Assembly: GCA_023105745.1 (NCBI GenBank)
Contig: JALGQZ010000013.1
Location: forward strand, 2,081,501 to 2,145,500
DNA length: 64,000 nucleotides
DNA from: Austropuccinia psidii
Lineage: Eukaryota; Basidiomycota; Pucciniomycetes; Pucciniales; Sphaerophragmiaceae
Direction of reading: 5' to 3'
Notes under the pieces: model-generated
What the model saw: only the letters and a program-made list of their open reading frames with translations
Databases searched by the model: none
What the model was told of the DNA's origin: nothing
Translations under genes and position numbers: made by a program
Shown here: positions 39,593 to 50,427 of the stretch, piece after piece
Numbering within the stretch: position 1 is the first letter of the stretch
Layout of the letters: every line of letters begins with the position of its first letter

Positions 39593-41416
39593 GCTTCTCC
39601 CTTGAAAGATGAGTCTTGCTAGGGTTAATGCCTACCCGGATTGTCTTATCAGACAAAATACTTCCAATATGAGCTGATATACTTATATCAGATCATGTAT
39701 TGAAAGAAATTTTTTGAAATTTCATAATTCAACTTGATTTAAAACTTGCTTCAGAATTTGTCTACCTTTCCACCAATGTAAGGTACAGGCCAAATAAGAT
39801 CAAGGTTGAAATATGCATAATACCAAGTTTTTTCATTCAAATTAAAATCAGTAAATTAAGATACCAAACCCATTTTGGTAGTTCAGATTTTGGTTATAAT
39901 TAAAATTGAATTATGAATAGTTCTCATTCTACCCTTTTTCCCGTTGAGGACACTCATGAATGCAGAGTTGATTTAATCATGTTATAGAATATTTAATTAT
40001 TAATTTCTCTGAATAAAACCTCTAGTATGAAGTATAATTTTGAGCAATTTATTTTAAGAAATTATTTCAGACATTACAAGATCTTTCAAATTAAAATAAT
40101 GGTTAAAGTTAGCCAATTTTTTTGCAAAACAATTAACTTCACTTCAAGGAAGTACATTTCCTATATTTATCTCCTCAGATACTTGGATATGCCGTATTGC
40201 TCAATGAATATAACATTTACATTAAGCTCTTACATATTAAATATATATATTCAAATTCAGTGTATTATTATTCCAACAAGAATATATTGATAAGCTCCTT
40301 CACTTCAGCTAAAAAATTACATAACTTGTAAGTAATTAAGCTAATGAGAATTGTGATACAGCACCTTTTAAAACCCCTTATTCAAAAATAATTGAATAAT
40401 TAGCACAAACAAAAATCAATTAACAAAATTTTTAAAAAATAAATTAGCCTATTCAATGTGTAATATTAACGTCCTGAGTATGATATTCATTTCTAATATG
40501 TTTCCCATATTGATACTTTGTACAATTTTGCCACTATTTCACAATACCCCTTCTATAAAACATAAAATACAATAATATAAATATAATGAAGTTCAAGCTT
40601 ACAGATTTAGAGTTCCTCTTCCATAATATTTAATGCTTTTCCTCTTTTTGATTCAAAAACTCTTGTCATCTAGTGGAATATTTTTCAGGAATTGAAAACA
40701 ATCTTGATATTTTTAATTGGTATAGGGTATTGTTCTTGAAGATTCCGTGAATTAAAGCTTAATACAATGAATTTCTATCTTAAAAAGGTCTATTAATTTT
40801 TTGAGACATTGTTATACATTTCATCTTGATGAAAATATCCTCCCAGTAAAGATTCCTATCTTAATAAAGCCTCATTTTTCATAAAATCAAGTTTAATTTA
40901 TTTAAGTTGAGTTCACATAAGCTTAATCCAATTTTATTTATTTTACTAGGATCAACATTTACTTCTTTGGAATAAGATATTAAAAAATTGAACTATGATT
41001 CTGTTTTTATATCTGTGACTTACTGATACCATCAAGACATTTTATGAATAACTAACAGCTTTCACTGGGATTCTTTGTCATTATTAATCAAACTCCCTAT
41101 ATTTCCAACTGTATTTCTAGGCTATTTGGAAATTCAGAAAAATAAAAAAGTCAACCTGCAAGTCATTTCTCCTAAATATTCCAGCTATAAAATACAAAAT
41201 TTTTTCCTTTAAACTGTGCAGCTCCCACATAAGTCTGACTTTAACTTAGTTTTTCCATATTTTTTTGCTTCAAGATATTCCATCATATTCCCTTATTAAC
41301 TCTAAACTCATATTTAAGGTATTTTTAGATAAGAAGTATAAAATATCAATTCTTATTCTCCACATAAGCAAATACTTGTTAAATGATCTCATAATTTGGG
41401 GTTCTCTTGAATTATT
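39593..41416. other. AT-rich stretch, no gene recognised
   Basis: No LTR ends or convincing frames were found. A plus-strand frame at 41265-41459 ends just before the pseudogene that follows, but it is rich in Ile, Leu and Lys and may be chance. Confidence 0.4.
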
Positions 41417-42891
41417 TAGGTTTTGTTTTTGTTGGACTCAGCCAATAAATCACAAATGATGTTTAACAGGCCTTCAGATCTGGGTGAGGATGAATCCATG
41501 ACACAAGGTAAGTATATAATCTCCTTTATTATTCAAATTTTATTAATATCTTAATTCCTAATAGCCTCTTCTAGCTCTAATTCCCTCCCACCACCCCATC
41601 CCAGCCTCAAATACCACAGTCTCTCCTTGTGGTTGGGAAAAAAATATCTGGAAAATTAACAGGAGAATGGAAAGAGATCAGAGAGGCTCAAACCAACCAC
41701 ACATGCAACCAAAGGGCAAGGAAATTAACAATTCCTTCTTCAACCTGAGTTTTGGAAAATTCCATTCTTTATTTGACAAAGTCTATGTTACGTATTACTC
41801 AAGTTAGTTCAAACTTTCCAGGAATCCCTACTCCTCAAGAAAAATCAGCTGGAAACATTTCTCAACGCCAAAAATTTTTTTATTAAAGACCAATTCCAAA
41901 AGTGCTTAATTTAAATTTGGAGTAATTAAGATCAAATTGATTAAGTTGAGAAAGAAATTATTATCAAAAAAACCTTAAAAAAATCCCCCTCAATATTCCT
42001 TTGATTCAAAATTAATTTATTTCCCTTCAAGCCATTCTCCAGCTTCCTTTTCCAATGGCTCTCTTGAAAAAATCTGGATTCCCAAGATGAACCTTTCATT
42101 GGGAAAAAAGACAGATTCAACATGAAATTCTTGTATGGCCATTTTGCTCTTGGAAACTTGGGAAATATGCAAAAGAAGTTAAGGAAATTCCAGCTACAAT
42201 ATTGATCCTTATTGAGATACCTATGTAAAAATACTCAATATTTTTAAAAGATGGTTAAAATGAAGGAAGAATATTTTTAAAAGACAAGAAAATGAAAGAG
42301 TTTGATGTCAACCTCCAGCTGTACCACCAACTGCATACCCAAAAATTCAAAAAATTAGTTTTTTTTCTTTGAAAAATTTATCTTTCCTTTATTTATAACA
42401 CATATTTATCAATATTACCTCTGAAATCTAATATCATGAAAAAACAATCAAGGAATGATATGGTGATAGAAATATTAATTAAAGATTTTCCCGAATCTGC
42501 TACATTTGTTCTTCAAGATGCAATAATTTCACAACCTGAAGGAGTTCTCAATCAAGCCTCTTCCAACCTAAATTCTTCAAGATCCCCATAATTGAATATG
42601 TTACTTCATCCTTTTGATGGGTTTTGTTTGAAAATTTCACCAATACCAAGAGCTCAAAGGGAAAGAACAGCTATAATAAATATTTGGAATGCTGTTCTAA
42701 CCACTGTCCCATAAGATATTTAATGCGGAACCATTACTCCAAAAGCTCCTGAGAACTTGATCCATTGGGAAGCATATAGACATTTGACCAGATTTCAAAT
42801 TATGGCTCTAATTTAAAATCCCTTGGTTGATTTCAAACCTTTGGTAGACTACCTGAAACTAACAACTTCCAAGCCTAATTTAAATAATTAA
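41417..42891 (+). pseudogene. Decayed spliced gene with C-to-T-like stop codons
   Basis: Exon 1 ends at 41507 (MFNRPSDLGEDESMTQ), followed by a 57-nt intron 41508-41564 (GTAAGT donor, TTCCTAATAG acceptor). The phase fits exon 2 from 41565 (SSSSNSLPPPHPSLKYHSL). Exon 2 stays protein-like in one frame to about 42355 but is broken by several TAA/TGA codons. A further frame from ATG 42436 (FPESATFVLQDAIISQPEG) runs to TAA 42889-42891 with internal TAA at 42589, 42712, 42721 and 42814. Each stop can be explained by CAA, CAG or CGA turned into TAA, TAG or TGA. How exon 2 joins the last part is unclear. I do not recognise the product. Confidence 0.5.
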
Positions 42892-43167
42892 TTTTTCCAA
42901 TTGCTATAATTAAGATTAACTATTGAATTTAGAGCTTTTCACACACCATTTTCTATTGTAATCCTACAAAACACGCTATTCTTTTTATTATAACTGATTT
43001 TGAGGATTATATTCATTAGTATTTCATACCTTCTTTGATAAATGGAAACTTTAAGAAAAAATTTTCTTGTGAAATGAATGATTTGAGAACAAGTTCAGAA
43101 TAAAATCTGAGTCCTTAACTTGAAAAAATGAAATGACTTTCCAAAAAGGTTAAAATTATTCACTTAC

Positions 43168-43881
43168 TGTCACCCTATGACTGCTAGAATACCATAAACC
43201 AATGGTAGAGCAAAATACCACCAAAACGTTGAGCTGAGCCAAAAAAGCTCAAAAGGAATTAAGTGAAAGAGTACACTTACCTCTTTGCAAATATGCAAGG
43301 CCCAAATCATAGGAAAAAGAATAAAAAAGCTATATAAGCTCAAAGAAGTTGCTGAGAATAAACTTTAATTTTCACCTCTCATCTAAAAACCATAGAAAGA
43401 GGCTGAACGCCATCAAATGGGTATTAAAATTAAAGCTATCAATTAGGGCTACCCAATGGTACTATAAAAATTGGGCTAGAACCAAAACAATAGAGGTTAT
43501 GGCCAAAATAGAGCCAAATAAGGGTGAATAAAAAACTCACCTCTCATCCAGCTTCTACAGTTTTAGTATGAGATACCCAAAGTGGGGTCTCTTTGGAAAG
43601 AGAAAAATAAAAGCTTTCTGATGATGCCATCCATTTACTTATATCTCCTCCAGAAATAAAGTTATGGAGCAAACAAGATCAATTCAGGATCCATAATGAA
43701 TCCACGAATTGATAATGGAATTTACAATTTCTATAACAGTGCCACTTTGAATGTTAGCTATACCAGATGAGTATCCATTGTGTAGAACCCATCAAGGGCT
43801 AAGGAATGAGCCACATTTGAGCTCTCTATCTTCAAAACTGACAAACATATTCAGGTTTTAAGATTGTAATCACACACTAGC
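43168..43881 (+). repeat. Left part of an old family A-like LTR split by element A2
   Basis: It starts TGTCACCCTATGACTG and follows the A LTR order (ACCATAAACCAATGGTA, CACCTCTCATCTAAAA, AGTGGGGTC) with clear divergence. It stops at CTAGC (43877-43881), exactly where A2 begins. Its other half continues at 53579. Confidence 0.8.
43877..43881. repeat. Target-site duplication CTAGC (left copy)
   Basis: CTAGC before the 5' LTR equals CTAGC at 53579-53583 after the 3' LTR of A2. This fixes both ends of the element. Confidence 0.95.
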
Positions 43882-44813
43882 TGTCAGCCTGTGACTCAAA
43901 ACCAGAGCACAAGCATGACAGCCAAAATACCATAAACCAATGGTATAGCCAAAATACCACCAAAACATGGAGCTGAGCCAAATTAGCTCAAAAGGTATCA
44001 GAAGAAAGAGGAAACTCACCTCTTTCTGAAAATATAAGTCCCATCACCATAGGACAAGAAATAACAAAGTTATTCCTGCTCAAAGTTATTGCTGAGCATA
44101 AACCTTAATTTTCACCTCTCATCTAAAATCTAGAAGGAGAGGCTTAACCCCATCAAATGGGTATTCAAAATGAAGCTCTAAGCCAGGGCTATCCAATGGT
44201 ACCAGCCAAACTGAGCTAGCACCAGTATTACTTGAGTTATGGTCAAATTCAGACCAAATAAGGGTGAACAAAACATTCACCTCTCGTCTAACTTTTACAG
44301 TTTTAGTGTGAGATACCTAAAGTGGGGTCTTTTTGGAAAGAGCACAATCAGGGCTATCTGATGGTGCCATCCATTTCCTCATAACTCAACTACAACAGAA
44401 GTTATTGGCCAAACAAGCTTAATAAAGCTTTTGACCAGACCACGCCAATGTACAAAAATACTTGTACATGGGATAACTTTGTCATATTTAATGATACCCA
44501 TACCACATGAGGTACCATTGTGTAGAGCACATACAGGGATACACACTGTACCAATTTTGAGGTTGATATCTCAAAAACTGACAGAGTTATGACCATTTTA
44601 AGGTCAAAATCCCACCTGCTGTCAGATACAGCCTTACCATGGGATAATATCCCATAACCATGAATATGAGGTGTCAAATAGACGAAGAAGCATGTTTTTA
44701 CTTCAATACCTCATATTTCAGTCAATACTGGGGTCCCATACAGTTTCTGTACAGCATTCTACGCGTGATACACGTCAGAATCAGGCTGTGAGGTCCCCAG
44801 ATGAAAATTTTCG

Positions 44814-44875
44814 CCCTGTATTGGTGAAAACTGCCCAGATGTGGTTTCAAAACCACATCTGAGCCCAATACAGGG
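44814..44875. repeat. 62-bp imperfect palindrome in the A LTR
   Basis: The outer arms are CCCTGTATTGG and CCAATACAGGG. The inner arms CAGATGTGGTTT and AAACCACATCTG are almost perfect around a 1-2 base centre. The same palindrome lies at 53074-53135, about 4141-4203 and about 37129-37191, 100-170 bp before the TATA-like box. It could bind a dimeric factor or form a cruciform. The function is not known. Confidence 0.8.
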
Positions 44876-44975
44876 TATACAGGCTGTTTGCAAACCACAA
44901 GCCTGTCATAGAGAGTGAAAAATCTTCACTTCCTCTACGTGGAAAGGTCTAGCAGCCTTTCCACCTCAATTTTAG

Positions 44976-44984
44976 GATAAAAGG
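44976..44984 (+). promoter_or_regulatory. TATA-like box of the A2 5' LTR
   Basis: GATAAAAGG, kept in every A LTR in the window (for example 53236-53244, and about 53939-53947 in the old copy). A start near 45005-45015 would put the whole 3' part of the LTR into the transcript. Confidence 0.6.
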
Positions 44985-45318
44985 AGGGCTTTTCACAGCC
45001 AAAAACCTTTCCTCATCCTGCTCTTGAATACCCTACGTAGTAAACTGTCAAAAACAGTTTTACTCTTGGGTAATAAACAGGTATACTCTTAATTTAAAGT
45101 ATTGTAGTCTTTATTATTGTAACCCAACAGGTAAAGCTGCACCCAGGGCTTTCAACAGCGCTCACCACCACTATATTTCTTATAGTAAAGCCCCTTTTTT
45201 ATTAAATTAATCCATCTTTAACCCTTATAAAACTATTTTAAACTATTTTCCACGTGTCACAGTCATAGTTTAGTTGTAAATAGTTTTATTTCTACTTCAA
45301 CATAGACTCATCCTGACA

Positions 45319-45340
45319 TTTTGGGGGCCTGGCCGTGTTT
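45319..45340 (+). other. Primer-binding-site region of A2
   Basis: Directly after CTGACA comes TTTTGGGGGCCTGGCCGTG. A TGG start close to the LTR end is what a tRNA 3' CCA would pair with. Copy Y has TTTTGGGTTCTGGCCGTG at 5954-5971. I cannot name the tRNA. Confidence 0.5.
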
Positions 45341-45900
45341 TAACACCTTTTTGGACCTTATAAATAAGTCTTTTTCTCTTTTTATGACTTATTAACCAGT
45401 GTTTTATCTTTTTTAGGCGTAATTTCTTCATTTAAATATATATATCATATATATTTATCCTTTTCTATATACATACTCATATTATAAGAGTATTATTCAC
45501 GTGGCTAATACCCACTGAATTTAATTATTTTTGGCGTGTTTTGTATATAACAACACATAAGCCATCAATAAAGTCCTGTATTTTTGACTGAATAAGGACA
45601 CCTCTGGCTGAAAAACCATCAGTTGAGGCGTGGATTAAGTGTATTGTTAACTCAATAACACTTATACAGAACCACTTGTACAGAATACACTTGAAAACCA
45701 CAAGTGTATCTGAGGGATACTGACACACAAACAGTGTGACAGGACACCATAAGCTGTATTTTTGACGTGAAATTGTTAATTCAATTACACTGTCATTATA
45801 CAAGGGCATACTGTAATAATATACAAGCCCAGAGGCCATTCTTAGACGTGCAAAACCAGCCTTTTAAGAAGTCTTAACTGACATGAGCCCTCTTTTTCCT
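45341..45900. other. Untranslated leader of A2
   Basis: No coding-like frame. It contains AT-rich runs and, at 45660-45770, several repeats of CACTTGTACAGA and CCACAAGTGT-like words that could pair with each other in the RNA. It is the likely place for packaging signals, but nothing specific can be shown. Minus-strand open frames here are chance. Confidence 0.4.
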
Positions 45901-45912
45901 GTTTTGATTCAG

Positions 45913-46981
45913 TGGAAGAAAACTACATCCCACTTGAAACCCAGTCACAGGCCAACACACCAGTGACACCTTCAGAACCAGAGGGCAGCAAGGGCAAAGG
46001 AAAAAGGCTTGGTGAAGGCCTCATTAAAGCCAAGAAGTGGACACCAATAGCCACTCAGAGGAGTAGAAAACCACGAAACTCTGCTTCAATACAAGGTAAA
46101 CCAACCTTAACCACTTGTACAGGGAAGATTACAATTATTAACCCAGTTGTAACCTCCAAAGGCAAACTGCCCAAATCAGCAGATAACAAATTTGTACAAG
46201 GCACAGTCAAAGGTAAATACCCTAAGAACATAAAGTTTTTGACTGCTTGCAAACACTGATATGTCCCCTGCATACCTCAGAGACCTTGGCTTCCAAAGGA
46301 ACCAGCCAGAGGATAGAGCAGGAATGTCTAGAACCAGAAGACCTGAAAGAAGACACATTGGACACAGTGGTGGATGGCAAAACAATGAGGGAGATAATAT
46401 CAACCTTGCCATTCACACTCCAATTCAACAGAAACCTCAAACCAGAGGACTGGAAGGATATGGATCAAGTTCTTCAAATCACCCAACTCCTCAAAGATTT
46501 GTTTCAATGGAGCATGGACAACAAGAGGTTCAACCTAGAAACTCACTGGGCAGAACTGGGATCAAGTTGCCAGAAGATCTGTCTCAAAGAGATAGACTTC
46601 AAGGACCTTATGGTAATCACCAAGGGTTGGAACCCTACCAGGCAGCACAGACTCCTGGAGGCAAGGGCACAGAGGATAAGGGAGAATCAAGCCACTATCC
46701 AAGCTATAGAAGAACAGTTAACCCAGACAGGGCCTACTCAGATTCCTTCAGGTTCACAAGGAGCAAGCCAAATCAGCTCTCCAGTGGCTTCACACCATTC
46801 AGAAACCAGCAGATCAGTGGCCAAGAGTCACCATTCTTCACAATTCCAGGAAGTTTCCAGGAGAAGACAAGGCAACAAGGGCAATAACAAAGCCTCCTTC
46901 AACCAGAGGAGGAAAGAGTCAGACCCCATGATCCAGAAGCTGTTAGATTTGGTAAAAGAAGTACACAGGAACCAGAAGTAA
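45913..46981 (+). CDS. Pre-gag protein of family A (two exons joined by a 68-nt intron)
   Basis: The first exon (45913-46212) and second exon (46281-46981) are in different frames. Removing 46213-46280 joins them with the right phase and gives 333 residues, counting an initiator Met split over the leader intron. The frame contains no early ATG. The first 100 residues are basic and Ser/Pro-rich ([17 protein letters not shown]). The middle is acidic and helical ([40 protein letters not shown]). The end is Ser/Gln/His-rich and basic ([20 protein letters not shown]). The whole layout recurs in copy Y. No Pfam-type domain is recognised. Because it lies 5' of Gag, a role in RNA binding or particle assembly is possible but only a guess. 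Confidence 0.6.
46213..46280 (+). other. 68-nt intron in the pre-gag frame
   Basis: GTAAAT donor, CACTGAT branch-like site and CATACCTCAG acceptor. Splicing joins g of 46212 to AG at 46281-46282, restoring GAG and moving from one frame to the other without loss. Copy Y keeps both sites (6867-6936, 70 nt). Confidence 0.65.
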
Positions 46982-47097
46982 TTGTAAACCACTCTAGAAT
47001 CAGTAGTCCTAGTAATAGAAGCATTACCCCCACTCAGACTGAAAATAACATTATCACATCTGAGAGCAACATTAACAGTGACACACTGTGGTTGCAA

Positions 47098-50000
47098 ATG
47101 TCCCAATATGCTGAGCAATCTGCAAAGCAGGCTGCAGAATTTGCATCTGCCCAAGAGAGGATGAGAAAAACTCAAGCCTCATTGGAGCAGATAGTTAAAA
47201 ACCTTCAGGAAGGATATGCTCAACTGAGCAAAGCCTCTGAAGAAACCAACAAGAGACTGAATCAAGTCTCTAAAGAACAACACCATAGCAGCAGGGACAG
47301 GGAGTGTCTGAACCAAGACATCAACAAATTGTTTGATGCCTACCATAGCTTAAAGCCCCAACCACAAGGCCAAGCTATGGAGAATCCATATCAAACAGAT
47401 GACATCAAACCAGATGCCATGTTGTTGAATAAGGCAAGATCTTCATCACAATACCAGGATGGAGATGGCATGTCTTATTCAGAGAAGGAAGCCTTGAAAC
47501 AGCTTCCTGAGGCCTCAAACTGGCCCAAATTCTCTGGATCAGGAGAATATGATCATATGGAACTCATAGATTATATTGATGGACTCTTCATTGATGTACC
47601 AAGCATACCATATTACTGGATTACTGCTAGACTGAATACTGCATTTAAAGGTCATGCAAGTATATGGTACACTGAAATGAAAGAAATCCATGGCAGAAGA
47701 AATTGGCCATGGTGGAAGAGTCAAATAATCCAAAAGTACAGTAATGGAACTTGGATATGGCAAAAGACCATGTCATTTGAAAATGATAAATACTCTGTGG
47801 ACAAAGATCCATATGAGTGGTGTCTTAGACAGTCTAAAAGACTTAAAGCCATTGATCCTCAAATGAACATTCAAATGAGGAATCATAAACTTCTGACACA
47901 ACTGCCAGGAGAACTAGAGCATGCAGTAAAGTGCAGATACAACCAAAATTGCACTCTAGATGATATAGCCAATACCTTACAAGACATAAGGAAAAGGCCT
48001 AATATAGGGAAATTCACCCCATATAGAAGCAATAGTTTCAAAGAGAAACAACCTTTCAGGGTAGAGTTTAAAGACAAACCCAGAGAAAGAGTGGCAGAAG
48101 TGGCAAAGAAGAAGAATTCTTGTCACAATTGTGGTTCAACAGACCACTATGCCAACAACTGTCCAAAAGCAAAGAAGAAAGTCTATGCTATAGAAAAAGT
48201 CCCTGAAGAAGAACCTCCAACAGAGGATTCCAAATCAGACTCCATGGGTGATGCCATTAGAGAACTATCTGATGATGATCAAGACCCAAGAGAGGAACTT
48301 CTAGTGGAATACCAAGAGGAAACCCCATTGGAAATCCAGGATATACAGTTGAAAGGAGGCATGCCACAAGACACTGCCAACAAGAACTTGTGTAAACATA
48401 CACATGATGCACAAAAATTCCTGGTTACACCAACCAAAGGAATGGCATATATACATGGAACAGCCACAAAAATGAATGTATGTATTGACAATGCTCAGCA
48501 CCCACTGTTCATTGACAGTGGAGCACACTGCTCCATAGTTGCCAGAAATTATCTGGATAACCACTTCCCAAACTGGGAAAAAGAACTCTTGCCCACCAGG
48601 GAAAAGAACTTTAAGAGTGCATCTGGAAAGATGACCTCTATTGGGACAATTATCAAAGAGATAATTATACCCCACAGAAAAGGTAATATCAGACTCAACC
48701 CAGAGTTTGTAGTGCTTGAAGATGCCCACATCCAAGGGTTTTTACTGGGAACAGATTACCAGAGGATGTATGGCATAGATATTTACAATAGTAAAAATAG
48801 GCATATTACCATTGGTACTAACAAGGAAAAGAAATTTTCTCTTGATATATACCAGATATCTTCCCAGGACCCACTGGAAGAACTTCTGAAAGAATCCAGA
48901 GAGGGACAGTTTAGCACTACCCTCACCAGTAAACAAAAGCTAAGTTTACTGAAGATGCTGAGGAAGAATAGACTAGCATTTGCCATTGGTGAAGAACCAT
49001 TAGGCAAAATCAAAGGCCATGATATAGAACTATATCTGGATGTAGAAAGGCCTTATCCACCCATGTTAAGGAGACCTCCTTACCCAGCAAGTCTGGAGAC
49101 CAGGAAAGAGATTGCGAAACATATCAATGAACTCCTGGACATGGATGTCATTAGGAAGATTGGACATAATGAAATAGTGGAAATCACCACTCCTGTCCTA
49201 ATCACCTGGCATGATGGCAAGTCTAGATTGTGTGGAGATTTCAGAGCCCTGAACAACTACACAAAAGCAGACAGGTACCCTATACCAAGGATACCTCATG
49301 CCTTGGATAAGCTAGCCAAAGCCAAATACATAACCAAGATGGATTGTATGAAAGGCTTCCACCAAAATGGAGTTAAACCAAACTCCATGAAGTTGCTCAG
49401 AATAATATGCCATATGGGCATATATGAGTACACCAGGATGCCATTTGGCATCAAGAATGCACCAGCCCACTTCCAAAGGATGATGGACACCATATTTCAA
49501 GAAGAAATAATGGAAGGCTGGATGGTAGTGTATATTGATGATATCATTATATACTCAGAGACATGGGAAGACCATGTACAATACATAGACAGAGTGCTAA
49601 GTAAATGTACACCCATCGATCTGAAAATTTCACTTAAAAAGTGTAATTTTGGCCAACAAGAGCTACTAGCTCTAGGACACAAAGTCTCAGGCCTTAGTCT
49701 GGCAATTGACCAGAAAAAAGTAGCAGCAGTACTGCAAAAGCCAGTACCAAAGAACATCAAAGAGATGCAATCTTTCCTTGAATTTGCTATCTACTATAGA
49801 AACCACATCAAAAACTTTGCCCACATAACTAGTAGTTTATACAAGTTATGCTCAAAGGATGTAGTTTTTGAAATAACCAAGGAAAGGAGGGATGCATATG
49901 AGAGGATCAAATATGAACTCACAAATGCACCTGTACTCATCTTGCCTGACTTTGAACTACCATTCAAGTTATATATAGATGCAGCATGCAGCCAAGGCTT

Positions 50001-50427
50001 GGGAGCAGCCCTTCACCAAAGACAAATTGTGGATGGTGAACCAAGAGAAGGTGTAATATGTTACATCTCCAGGCAGCTGAAAGATTCAGAAGCCAGGTAT
50101 GGGGCCACCCAGACAGAATGTCTATGTCTAGTCTGGGCTCTAGAAAAACTCCATTATTATTTGGAGGGTGCAGTCTTTGAAGTATACACAGACTGCACAG
50201 CCTTGAAGTCTTTACTAAACATGAAGACTACTAATAGACACATGCTGAGATGGCAAATAGCCATCCAGGAGTATAGAGGGAACATGACCATCATATACAA
50301 GGAAGGTAAAAGCCATACCAATGCAGATGGCCTTAGCAGATGGCCACTGGACAATGTCAAAAGCAATCCAGCTTATGACCCTGAAGTTGCTGCAAAAAAT
50401 TCCTATCCATTTTATGGAAATAAATAG
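47098..50427 (+). CDS. Gag-protease-RT-RNase H polyprotein of A2
   Basis: The first ATG of the frame is at 47098, but the frame is open from 46888, so it may start earlier through splicing or frameshift from pre-gag. Numbering from codon 47092: coiled coil about 14-72; capsid-like region about 138-260 ([18 protein letters not shown]); CCHC zinc knuckle C344-C347-H352-C357; aspartic protease D475 in [11 protein letters not shown] with later [16 protein letters not shown]; reverse transcriptase with catalytic D751 and YIDD 814-817; RNase H with D963, E1009, D1034 and D1079. All catalytic residues of these domains are present. The frame ends early at TAG 50425-50427 because of one extra A in the run 50394-50399. 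Integrase follows in the next frame. Confidence 0.92.
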   Translation: MSQYAEQSAKQAAEFASAQERMRKTQASLEQIVKNLQEGYAQLSKASEETNKRLNQVSKEQHHSSRDRECLNQDINKLFDAYHSLKPQPQGQAMENPYQTDDIKPDAMLLNKARSSSQYQDGDGMSYSEKEALKQLPEASNWPKFSGSGEYDHMELIDYIDGLFIDVPSIPYYWITARLNTAFKGHASIWYTEMKEIHGRRNWPWWKSQIIQKYSNGTWIWQKTMSFENDKYSVDKDPYEWCLRQSKRLKAIDPQMNIQMRNHKLLTQLPGELEHAVKCRYNQNCTLDDIANTLQDIRKRPNIGKFTPYRSNSFKEKQPFRVEFKDKPRERVAEVAKKKNSCHNCGSTDHYANNCPKAKKKVYAIEKVPEEEPPTEDSKSDSMGDAIRELSDDDQDPREELLVEYQEETPLEIQDIQLKGGMPQDTANKNLCKHTHDAQKFLVTPTKGMAYIHGTATKMNVCIDNAQHPLFIDSGAHCSIVARNYLDNHFPNWEKELLPTREKNFKSASGKMTSIGTIIKEIIIPHRKGNIRLNPEFVVLEDAHIQGFLLGTDYQRMYGIDIYNSKNRHITIGTNKEKKFSLDIYQISSQDPLEELLKESREGQFSTTLTSKQKLSLLKMLRKNRLAFAIGEEPLGKIKGHDIELYLDVERPYPPMLRRPPYPASLETRKEIAKHINELLDMDVIRKIGHNEIVEITTPVLITWHDGKSRLCGDFRALNNYTKADRYPIPRIPHALDKLAKAKYITKMDCMKGFHQNGVKPNSMKLLRIICHMGIYEYTRMPFGIKNAPAHFQRMMDTIFQEEIMEGWMVVYIDDIIIYSETWEDHVQYIDRVLSKCTPIDLKISLKKCNFGQQELLALGHKVSGLSLAIDQKKVAAVLQKPVPKNIKEMQSFLEFAIYYRNHIKNFAHITSSLYKLCSKDVVFEITKERRDAYERIKYELTNAPVLILPDFELPFKLYIDAACSQGLGAALHQRQIVDGEPREGVICYISRQLKDSEARYGATQTECLCLVWALEKLHYYLEGAVFEVYTDCTALKSLLNMKTTNRHMLRWQIAIQEYRGNMTIIYKEGKSHTNADGLSRWPLDNVKSNPAYDPEVAAKNSYPFYGNK
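50394..50399 (+). other. A6 run that breaks the A2 pol frame
   Basis: Six A stand where five would keep the frame. In A1 the same junction (about 1440-1490) reads through without a shift. The change could be a real mutation or a homopolymer error in the assembly. Confidence 0.75.

Larger units (their letters stand above)
43882..45318 (+). repeat. 5' LTR of A2
   Basis: 1437 bp, TGTCAG...CTGACA. It contains a 62-bp imperfect palindrome (44814-44875), a TATA-like ATAAAAGG (44977-44984) and, downstream, two possible splice donors (45040 and 45131). U3 is therefore about 1.1 kb and R plus U5 about 300 bp. Confidence 0.95.
45040..45912 (+). other. Proposed leader intron of family A
   Basis: The acceptor is strong: CTTAACTGAC branch-like sequence, pyrimidine run, TTTTGATTCAG at 45902-45912. 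It is kept in the old copy Y (about 6565-6575). Two donors fit: GTAAAC at 45040, kept in the A1 LTR, and GTAAAG at 45131. With the first, the junction reads A|TG GAA, which builds an ATG for the pre-gag frame. With the second it reads G|TG. The primer-binding region (45319 on) lies inside the intron, so spliced RNA could not be copied into DNA, as with subgenomic retroviral RNA. Confidence 0.5.

Noticed and set aside
46261..46887. 208-codon frame overlapping the pre-gag second exon
   Set aside because: It is the other reading frame of the pre-gag exon. The frame 46283-46981 is the one kept in copy Y and reached in phase by the 68-nt intron.
50321..50427. Programmed frameshift between RNase H and integrase
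   Set aside because: Element A1 passes this junction in one frame, and the shift lies in an A run where a single-base insertion explains it.
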